A DNA stretch of 64,000 nt, from NCBI GenBank assembly GCA_015143295.1, contig CM026557.1, forward strand, positions 34,171,965 through 34,235,964, read 5' to 3'. This DNA is from Tetracentron sinense (taxonomy: Eukaryota > Streptophyta > Magnoliopsida > Trochodendrales > Trochodendraceae). The position numbers were made by a program, and so were the translations under genes. This document shows, in pieces, positions 61,701 to 64,000 of this stretch (positions are counted from its first letter, which is position 1; the number at the start of each line of letters is the position of its first letter). The notes below the pieces were generated by a model. It was not told the origin of the DNA, did no database searches, and saw only the letters and a program-made list of their open reading frames with translations.

Positions 61701-63005
61701 CAACTCATTAATAAATGTGTTGAGAAAAGCAAACTCGAAACCAACCAATAAGGAACTTCTTAATCATAATCTACTCACTTAAAATTAATAGTTAATATAT
61801 ATTGCTAACGTTCACCATGAAAGCCGTTTGTCTCCCCTATATATATATGGACAATTTTGACTTTTCTTACATTTTTTTGTCTCCCTTATTTAATAAATTG
61901 TCTCCTATGAAAATACCGAAATACCCTAACCTTTAATAGAATGGTATTGAATATATAGGGGTAAAAAAAGTCTGGTGAAGGTTAACAAGTTCACACGCCG
62001 AGTGAAGGATAGCATCCACTGTTTGGTTGAAATTTTTTGTCAAATTTGCTCTTTGTTTTTCTTTCCCCGTTTTAATTTCTCAGGAATCAAACAAAGGAAA
62101 ATATCATTTTCTTTCTATTTACTTTTCTTCCACCTATTTTATCGGCAACCATATAGAGGGTTACTGAATATTAAACTCTTTTTCTTTATCAGTGCTTTCT
62201 ACCAATTGTTTGGGGTAGTCAAAACGAATGTTGTTTTGCTAGTATAGTCTATCAAAAGGCCATATAAATTAAAGAATTATGATCAACTTAGAGTTAGACC
62301 AGCTCACTTATTTTCATTGGTGCCGTCATTGGTATCTTATTGACTTTGACTTAGAAGTTAAATCGAAGTGAGACATATGGGGAAAAAATGAGATATTGAG
62401 AATGATCCCTCTTATCTTTTGAAATGATTCTTGTCATCTGATCATTAGCTATCAGAGCTAATTGTCCCGTTGAAACGAGGCTTCTATAACTCTGCTTAAC
62501 GTTTTCTGATTTTGTAATACATGCTGGTTATCCTCTCCTCTCTTTTCTAGATAGGGGTTTTTGTTGTGCTAATTTGTGCTCTTGATATTGATGCTTCTGC
62601 TACCTTTGAAACACATACACACATATTCATTGTTAATTAAGGTGATTCACATTTTATTTTGGTGATGCTCAGAATCGTTAACAATACCATCTTATTTACA
62701 GGTCTGCCTTGAAGGGCAGATTTCTCGTAAATCGGCAATTAAAAGTTTAAGTGATGGTCATCAACCCTTTGGAGATCAAATACCATGGAAATTTTGTGAG
62801 CAATTTCAGGACACAGTTTTTCCAAGTCTTTCAGGTGCTCGCATTGTACGCATTGCTGTCCATCCAAGTGCTATGAGGGTAATTCTCTGTTATAAGCATG
62901 CCAAATTGTTTTTGTTCACCAAATACTTTGTCGAAGCTAATAAACAAATTCGTTTCGTTTGTTGTAGCTTGGATATGGTTCTGTTGCAGTGGATCTTTTA
63001 ACAAG
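20613..63005 (+). CDS. NAT10-like: RNA cytidine acetyltransferase, NAT10/Kre33 family (5' and central part; continues past the window)
   Basis: Nucleolar ATP-dependent enzyme making N4-acetylcytidine in 18S rRNA and tRNA; needed for small-subunit biogenesis. Spliced coding exons: 20613-20717, 20803-20894, 27082-27253, 27401-27523, 34313-34486, 34765-34875, 34985-35118, 35212-35305, 37325-37423, 48737-48873, 49085-49182, 50901-51024, 51105-51192, 51286-51385, 51466-51518, 62702-62878, 62968-63005. All junctions are GT-AG and phases agree, giving about 639 uninterrupted codons of the roughly 1,030 usual for the family. Domains: TmcA N-terminal domain (exons 1-6), RecD-like helicase with Walker A ARGRGKSAALG (exon 7) and Walker B VVDEAAAIPLP (exon 10), then a GNAT domain with acetyl-CoA loop VHPSAMRLGYGS (exons 16-17). 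The C-terminal RNA-binding part is outside. The start matches the family N-terminus (MxRKKVDxRIRxLIENGV). No break is visible in the exons, so the gene looks intact despite introns of up to 11.3 kb. Confidence 0.96.
20803..20894 (+). CDS. NAT10-like exon 2
   Basis: IVNLHYMLSKAVVKSRPTVL and WCYKDKLELS, ending in phase 2. It is followed by the 6.2-kb intron 2. Confidence 0.93.
20895..22007 (+). other. Intron 2, first part
   Basis: AT-rich intron sequence with a G10 run at about 21831. No element ends recognised. Confidence 0.4.
22008..22774. mobile_element. hAT-like non-autonomous element in intron 2
   Basis: 767 bp. Inverted ends CAAAGATC...GAATCTTG extend into matching sub-terminal repeats (ATCGACAATATCG near the left, CGATATCGACAG near the right). 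Exact 8-bp flanks GTTAATAT at 22000 and 22775. No coding sequence. Confidence 0.7.
22837..24061 (-). repeat. Candidate degenerate solo LTR in intron 2
   Basis: 1,225-bp block whose minus strand starts TGTTGCTACGAGC and ends AAACACAACA, with a TATAAAAG-like box at about 23188. The 5-bp flanks (TCTTT, CCCTT) agree at only three positions, so the boundaries are tentative. Family unknown. Confidence 0.35.
24062..26170 (+). other. Intron 2, unassigned
   Basis: AT-rich, without an ORF or paired repeat that I can support. Confidence 0.35.
26171..26511. mobile_element. Probable MITE in intron 2
   Basis: 341 bp with inverted ends TGTGCTTGACTCACAGGCAG and its near-complement CTGTCTAAGCGTCAAGCACA. The matching sub-terminal CGATTGA motif is also inverted. 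TSD unclear (perhaps TA), so the superfamily is not assigned. Confidence 0.6.
27082..27253 (+). CDS. NAT10-like exon 3
   Basis: Completes Ser from exon 2, then HKKKRAKQIKKLMQRGLLDP and ILGNTFGMCILQ, all strongly conserved in NAT10. Confidence 0.95.
27401..27523 (+). CDS. NAT10-like exon 4
   Basis: 41 codons, DFEALTPNLLARTIETVEGG...LYTMVM, in frame at both ends. Intron 4 (6.8 kb) follows. Confidence 0.95.
27524..28614 (+). other. Intron 4, first part
   Basis: Ordinary T-rich plant intron sequence. No element ends identified. Confidence 0.4.
28624..29057. mobile_element. Foldback MITE, probably Mutator-like
   Basis: 434 bp with long inverted repeats of about 180 bp. The ends are AGTGGTATAAAAG and the complement of AGTGGCATTACAAAG. 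Each arm carries the palindrome CTCACTACAANTTGTAGTGAG. The 9-bp flanks TTATATGTG and ATATATGTT agree at 7 of 9. Confidence 0.75.
29395..29520 (-). mobile_element. tRNA-derived SINE-like fragment
   Basis: The minus strand has a box A-like TAGCCCAACGG and, about 35 bases on, a box B-like GGGATCAAATC, the internal Pol III promoter layout of plant SINEs. The 3' tail is not clear. Confidence 0.4.
29755..30293. repeat. Tandem repeat block with TTAACCACAG / AACCAAGGTTAT motifs
   Basis: At least two copies of a unit of about 180 bp. GAACTCAGGAAGTTCAATTG recurs at 29918 and 30098, each followed by TTAACTCT(T)AGGGTTAATAT and AAAAACCAAGGTTATA. The sequence style resembles the Helitron at 20055-20459 and fragment 40690-40870. 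A minus-strand Helitron-like 5' end sits at 29754. Confidence 0.6.
30294..30733 (+). mobile_element. Small Helitron
   Basis: 440 bp. 5' end A/TCTCTAATAGTTAATACATTC; 3' hairpin GCGTGCCTTGCACGTGCACGC, then CTAG/T. No coding sequence and no target duplication, as expected. Confidence 0.82.
31308..32258. mobile_element. hAT family R, copy R1 (951 bp)
   Basis: Ends CATGGTTTAAAATAG...CGATATTTTGAACCATT with ACCGATACG-rich sub-terminal repeats. The 8-bp flanks ACTTTTAG and ACTTTAAG differ at one base. Same length as R4. Confidence 0.82.
32672..33384. mobile_element. Non-autonomous element with exact 9-bp duplication
   Basis: 713 bp flanked by GCATACATC at 32663 and 33385. The arms are inverted (AAATCGTAAGATTCAATTC near the left against GATTCAAATCTTACGATTTA near the right). 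The 9-bp duplication suggests the Mutator superfamily. Confidence 0.72.
33394..34312 (+). other. End of intron 4
   Basis: No element recognised. A GC-richer patch at about 33630-33790 interrupts AT-rich sequence but has no ends I can pair. Confidence 0.35.
34313..34486 (+). CDS. NAT10-like exon 5
   Basis: 58 codons: DVHERFRTES, GRFNERFLLSLASCKACVV and LNILPISSHI. Confidence 0.95.
34765..34875 (+). CDS. NAT10-like exon 6
   Basis: 37 codons, DSEGLSETERDLKNLKDQL...KCCTLDQ; linker before the helicase domain. Confidence 0.92.
34985..35118 (+). CDS. NAT10-like exon 7 (Walker A)
   Basis: GKAVITFLDAILDKTLRSTV then LLAARGRGKSAALGLAITGA. GRGKSA is the nucleotide-binding P-loop of the helicase module. 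Ends in phase 2. Confidence 0.96.
35212..35305 (+). CDS. NAT10-like exon 8
   Basis: YSNIFVTAPSPENLKTLFEF and CKGFDALEYK. Intron 8 (2 kb) consists mostly of a solo Athila LTR. Confidence 0.95.
35510..36841 (-). mobile_element. Solo LTR of an Athila-type element in intron 8
   Basis: 1,332 bp homologous to the LTRs of A and especially B (16298-17653). On the plus strand it starts TGATCGTCAATTTATTAAAC and ends TTAGCATCAATCA. Flanked by an exact 5-bp duplication ATGTA (35505-35509, 36842-36846). It has a CGATCG array at 36487-36612 and a TATA box at about 36390 (minus). No internal region, so it is the product of LTR-LTR recombination. Confidence 0.95.
37325..37423 (+). CDS. NAT10-like exon 9
   Basis: 33 codons, EHLDYDVVKSANPEFKKAIV...RQTIQ. 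Intron 9 (11.3 kb) follows. Confidence 0.95.
37424..38139 (+). other. Intron 9, first part
   Basis: T-rich intron with a (CT)9-type microsatellite at about 37855. No element recognised. Confidence 0.4.
38148..38362. mobile_element. MITE family M, copy M1
   Basis: 215 bp, ends TAGTGTAGTCAAA...TTTGACTACACTG, interior of repeated CCTAGGCGA motifs. The 8-bp flanks GATTGATT and GGTTGATT differ at one base. hAT-like. Confidence 0.8.
38439..40402 (+). mobile_element. hAT family R, copy R2, with a BED zinc-finger remnant
   Basis: 1,964 bp with family ends CATGGATCAAAATATCG and CGATATTTTGAACCGTG. The flanks GAGATAGC and GAGACAAT differ only by transitions. At about 39450-39650 the plus strand encodes VLCKYCHIVIAGRGG and a KKKARKK tail about 50 residues on, as in the BED finger of plant hAT transposases (CxxC....H then an M...LxKKKAKK helix). 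The second half of the finger has changed and the rest of the transposase is gone. This marks family R as hAT. Confidence 0.8.
39465..39797 (+). pseudogene. BED zinc-finger fragment of a hAT transposase
   Basis: 110-codon open stretch beginning MCKYCHIVIAGRGG. CxxC is present, but the LKQHLA helix has become FQDDLAN, so the H/C zinc ligands are not all in place. The downstream part has no dimerisation domain. Not a functional gene. Confidence 0.65.
40690..40870. repeat. Fragment related to the AACC repeat block
   Basis: Contains GTGGTTAAGATTCACTCACC, CCTAGGGTTAAG and AACCTTGGTTTTTAGAAA, like 29755-30293 in inverse order. Ends not determined. Confidence 0.4.
40926..40998. mobile_element. MITE family M, partial copy M3
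   Basis: Starts GCAGTGCAGTCAAAG and carries CACCTAGGCGATAAG and GCGATGCCTAGGCGA. The right half is missing. Confidence 0.55.
41483..42692. mobile_element. hAT family R, copy R3, containing MITE M2
   Basis: 1,210 bp from CATGGTTCAAAATATTAG to GATATTTAAAACCATG with exact 8-bp flanks GTGGTATG (41475, 42693). The terminal 24 bases, ATCGATATTTAAAACCATGG plus TGGT, occur twice in tandem. Confidence 0.88.
41719..41934. mobile_element. MITE family M, copy M2, nested in R3
   Basis: 216 bp, ends CAGTGTAGTCAA...TTGATTACACTG with exact 8-bp flanks AAAAAAAG (41711, 41935). Nearly the same length as M1. Confidence 0.88.
43360..43435. mobile_element. MITE family M, partial copy M4
   Basis: ATGTAGTCAAGGCGTCTAGG, then TGCCTAGCCAG and TTAGGCGACAAAAA. 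One end only. Confidence 0.5.
43545..44040. repeat. Tandem duplication, period about 252 bp, GA-rich
   Basis: Two copies (about 43545-43796, 43797-44040), each with TACAAAATAGGAGGGATAAG, a (TA)n run, GTTGATAAATAGGTGAGAGA, a (GA)n run and GATTGTGGGTCCCTGAAACA. The (TA)n and (GA)n lengths differ between copies. Confidence 0.9.
44045..44440. repeat. Second GA/CT-rich tandem duplication, period about 200 bp
   Basis: Two copies each contain GAAAGAGAGGC, GGACTGTTGGGTCCCTGAA, GACCAACATATAGAAAGAAA and a CCTCTTCTTCTTCTTGAC end. The GGTCCCTGAA motif links it to the preceding block. Confidence 0.8.
44441..45290 (+). other. Intron 9, middle
   Basis: No gene recognised. A (GA)17-type microsatellite lies at 44844-44876. 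Confidence 0.4.
45291..45417. mobile_element. MITE family M, diverged copy M5
   Basis: Right end CACCTTGACTACACAG is typical. The inside has GCGGTTGCCCAGGC-type repeats. The left end GTGACTGCCTTAGTGCC is eroded. Confidence 0.5.
45966..46916. mobile_element. hAT family R, copy R4 (951 bp)
   Basis: CATGGTTTAAAATATCG...CGATATTTTAAACTATG with exact 8-bp flanks ATTATAAG (45958, 46917). Colinear with R1, and the same length by my count. Confidence 0.9.
46925..48124 (+). other. Intron 9, late part with a C21 run
   Basis: No gene recognised. About 21 C residues (47048-47068) are followed directly by about 10 T residues. Confidence 0.4.
48125..48510 (+). pseudogene. 3' end of an L1-type LINE
   Basis: The plus strand encodes PRAISWSIWQERNRRVFDNS followed by SFSLIQARIRFMIYEW and a stop, as at the end of plant L1 ORF2. 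It continues with a TTGTACCTCTTTTTGATTAA tail and a short A-rich end at about 48505. 5' truncated. Confidence 0.72.
48737..48873 (+). CDS. NAT10-like exon 10 (Walker B)
   Basis: YIQPHEHEKLSQVELLVVDE then AAAIPLPVVKSLLGPYLVFL. DEAA is the Walker B motif. Phase 2 end. Confidence 0.95.
49085..49182 (+). CDS. NAT10-like exon 11
   Basis: YEGTGRSLSLKLLQQLEVQS...NSVDGSIS. The acceptor is an unusual AAAG/T. Ends in phase 1. Confidence 0.88.
49441..50233. mobile_element. hAT-like family N, copy N1, with a nested MITE
   Basis: 793 bp, ends CAGTGTTGTAAAAAG...CGTTTTAAAACATTG, with GAGGCTTACGCCTCGAGGC-type repeats in both arms. Exact 8-bp flanks GTACATAT (49433, 50234). Confidence 0.9.
49771..50012. mobile_element. 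Mutator-like MITE inside N1
   Basis: 242 bp. The arms GGGAAATGATACAAGTCACG...TGCGTGAACTC and GAGTTCACGCATTGCGTGAA...GCACAACCC are inverted over about 35 bases. Inserted in a (TA)n run, so the 9-bp ATATATATA flanks are not diagnostic. Confidence 0.7.
50242..50900 (+). other. Rest of intron 11
   Basis: Ordinary T-rich intron ending in a T17 tract and the acceptor. No element recognised. Confidence 0.4.
50901..51024 (+). CDS. NAT10-like exon 12
   Basis: RVFKKVELSESIRYASGDPI then ESWLHGLLCLDVTSSIPSIS. Two AG acceptors lie 4 bp apart (TAGGTAG); only the first keeps the frame. Confidence 0.92.
51105..51192 (+). CDS. NAT10-like exon 13
   Basis: LPPPSDCDLYYVNRDTLFSY and HKDSELFLQ. Confidence 0.94.
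51286..51385 (+). CDS. NAT10-like exon 14
   Basis: RMMALYVASHYKNSPNDLQL and APAHHLFVLL; the most conserved stretch before the acetyltransferase core. Confidence 0.95.
51466..51518 (+). CDS. NAT10-like exon 15
   Basis: Only 53 nt: GPVDESKNHLPDILCVIQ. Intron 15 (11.2 kb, with the giant palindrome) follows. Confidence 0.93.
53194..54085. mobile_element. hAT-like element (TAGGGCTGTCAA ends) inside N2
   Basis: 892 bp, TAGGGCTGTCAATGGAGCGG...TAGTTGACATCCCTA, with GGATAC/TATCCG-rich arms. The 8-bp flanks GGAGTGCC and TATGTGCC share 5 of 8. The middle carries three GCCGAACTCT-type repeats and a (GGAGA)n run. Confidence 0.68.
53690..53727. repeat. (GGAGA)n microsatellite
   Basis: About seven units of GGAGA/GAGAG in a row. 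Confidence 0.9.
54264..54709. mobile_element. hAT-like MITE inside N2
   Basis: 446 bp, CATAGTTGCAGGG...CTGGTAACTATG, exact 8-bp flanks TATTTCAC (54256, 54710). Interior of repeated CTCGCTTCC and TCGCTT units. Confidence 0.88.
55461..56876 (+). other. Intron 15 between the LINE and the palindrome
   Basis: No gene or paired ends recognised. Short TTTTGGTAATTTTT repeats occur at about 55846-55880. Confidence 0.4.
57806..58205. repeat. Degenerate minisatellite in the left arm of the palindrome
   Basis: About eight units of 40-60 bp built on GGAACCCCG and CCGACATCTCCTGAC-type cores. Mirrored at about 60226-60625. Confidence 0.75.
58887..59557. promoter_or_regulatory. Core of the palindrome: four TATA modules and TTGAC (W-box) clusters
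   Basis: TATA boxes at 58887-58898 (minus, outward), 59124-59131 (plus, inward), 59312-59319 (minus, inward) and 59546-59557 (plus, outward). Between them, 58938-59090 and 59347-59500 each hold about eight TTGAC/GTCAA cores, e.g. CCGTTGACTTGGTCAACGG. Each TATA follows a GGTCATNTGCATNNCACATG palindrome at about 20 bp. Function is inferred. Confidence 0.5.
60226..60625. repeat. Mirror copy of the minisatellite in the right arm
   Basis: Reverse-complement units (CGGGGTTCCTC and GTCAGGAGATGTCGG), in the same order as the left arm when read outward. Confidence 0.75.
61555..62701 (+). other. End of intron 15
   Basis: Ordinary AT-rich intron sequence. No gene recognised. Confidence 0.4.
62702..62878 (+). 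CDS. NAT10-like exon 16 (GNAT core)
   Basis: VCLEGQISRKSAIKSLSDGH, IPWKFCEQFQDTVFPSLSGA and RIVRIAVHPSAMR; start of the acetyl-CoA binding motif. Confidence 0.95.
62968..63005 (+). CDS. NAT10-like exon 17 (last in window)
   Basis: LGYGSVAVDLLT, completing the R-x-x-G-x-G acetyl-CoA loop begun in exon 16. Phase 2 end. Remaining exons lie beyond 64000. Confidence 0.93.
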
Positions 63006-64000
63006 GTACACATCTTTAACTTCCAGCTCATTTTATCATTCTGGCAAAAACTCATGGACCATTTTTAGTAGATATATATTTTAAAAAAATAGTAACTTGT
63101 TTTGAATAGTTGTAAATAACATGATGTATGATTTCTCCTTATAACTGAAATATGCAAAGCTTGACAGGCATCACCATTAGAAGTTGGATGATGTGTGGTA
63201 ATGTTATTTCTTCACCGAAATATTTGTGCATTTTTATAGCACTCTGTAAAATCATGGATGAGATGGTGTCATCATTCTGGTACATTCTGGTACATTTTTT
63301 TTTGTGATCAGTTCCCCATTATGTGTTCTCAGTAGGTTTGCCGGTACTTCCTTGCACTCTTTGATCCATTCAGAATTTGTCTTGGTTCATCGCTTGAACT
63401 CGGTTGTCTTAAGTCTTAACGCATAGACAGATCTAGGGATTTTAGATCTTGACTACAAAGTGTTGTTGGAAAAAATGCTGAAAGAGCATACTAAAGCTCT
63501 CCAAGGGGATTTCCAGAGGTGATAGTAATGGTGAACATTGCATATGGATGTTTTAATCATGGTTTTAAAACTCGCCGAGTAGGAGCAAAACTCGGCCGAG
63601 TCGACTCGAATTGGCATAACTACTCGGTATTTGTTGTTTTGGGCAAGTAACTTGGCCAAGTTGACCAAGTCAACACCGACTTGAACGAGTTGGGTAACTC
63701 GTCCGAGTTAGTAACATATATATATATTTTCATATGTTTGAAAGAGGGGGGGTTCGGGGGGGGTTCATTCGAACCTAAGGCTTCTGGAGAATAGAACTGT
63801 GCTCCGGCGCTCCCCTCTAGCAATCCCCTCCGGCACTCCCCTCTAGCAATCCCCTTCGGCGCATCCCTCCGACGCTCCTCTTCGGTGTTCTCCTCTCTCT
63901 CTCTCTCTCTTTTCTTCTGTGATCCTTGTATGGTTCATGATCATCCATATGTGATTTGAACCTTGGATCTGCAAAAACGCTCCCCTCGTAAGGCGTTTAC
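63006..64000 (+). other. Intron 17, incomplete
   Basis: Runs off the window. 63557-63710 is a CGAGT-rich repeat fragment (AACTCGGCCGAGTCGACTCG, CAAGTTGACCAAGTCAAC) with one end, CATGGTTTTAAAACTCG. After 63770 come CTCCGGCGCTCCCCTCTAGC-type repeats and a (CT)n run. Confidence 0.5.
63555..63715. repeat. CGAGTCGACTCG-rich repeat fragment
   Basis: Probable one-ended copy of a foldback element. Its end CATGGTTTTAAAACTCG resembles family R ends in the first eight bases only. Confidence 0.45.

Overview
The window is a piece of a flowering-plant nuclear genome. The evidence is a spliced eukaryotic gene with GT-AG introns, Athila-type Ty3/gypsy retrotransposons, L1-type LINEs, hAT- and Mutator-like MITEs and small plant Helitrons. 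The species cannot be fixed from the sequence. I see no CRISPR array, operon or convincing functional tRNA gene.

Region 1 (1-17653) is a nest of two Athila-type elements. Element B lies on the minus strand and runs off the left edge; its 5' LTR is 16298-17653. Element A (plus strand, 7103-14898) sits inside B's gag, with both LTRs and a perfect 5-bp target duplication (TATGT). A keeps gag and protease but lacks the RT/RNase H/integrase block and the downstream ORF, so it is a non-autonomous derivative. B has all pol domains in broken form plus an open 252-codon ORF after pol.

Region 2 (17654-20612) is intergenic. It holds a broken ribose-5-phosphate isomerase pseudogene split by a hAT MITE, and two small Helitrons. 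One Helitron ends about 150 bp before the start codon of the next gene and has a duplicated 3' terminus.

Region 3 (20613 to the right edge) is the one clear host gene: a plant NAT10/Kre33 (TmcA family) RNA cytidine acetyltransferase. Seventeen coding exons (1,919 nt, about 639 codons) are spread over 42.4 kb and the gene continues past the window. Splice phases agree across all 16 complete introns. Some introns are 80-280 bp; six are 1.7-11.3 kb and are filled with elements: a solo Athila LTR (35510-36841, TSD ATGTA), a hAT family with one member still carrying a BED zinc-finger fragment, several MITE families with 8- or 9-bp duplications, LINE fragments, and GA-rich tandem repeats.

The most unusual structure is a 4.7-kb near-perfect palindrome (56877-61554) in intron 15. 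Two arms of about 2.3 kb flank a loop of about 76 bp. The ends are TG...CA, the flanks are a near-match 5-bp duplication, and the core carries four TATA modules and a dense cluster of TTGAC (W-box) cores. It looks like two head-to-head LTRs and would give a very long hairpin in the NAT10 pre-mRNA. A second recurring signal is an array of CGATCGATCG palindromes upstream of the TATA box in every Athila-type LTR here, and again between pol and the downstream ORF of element B.
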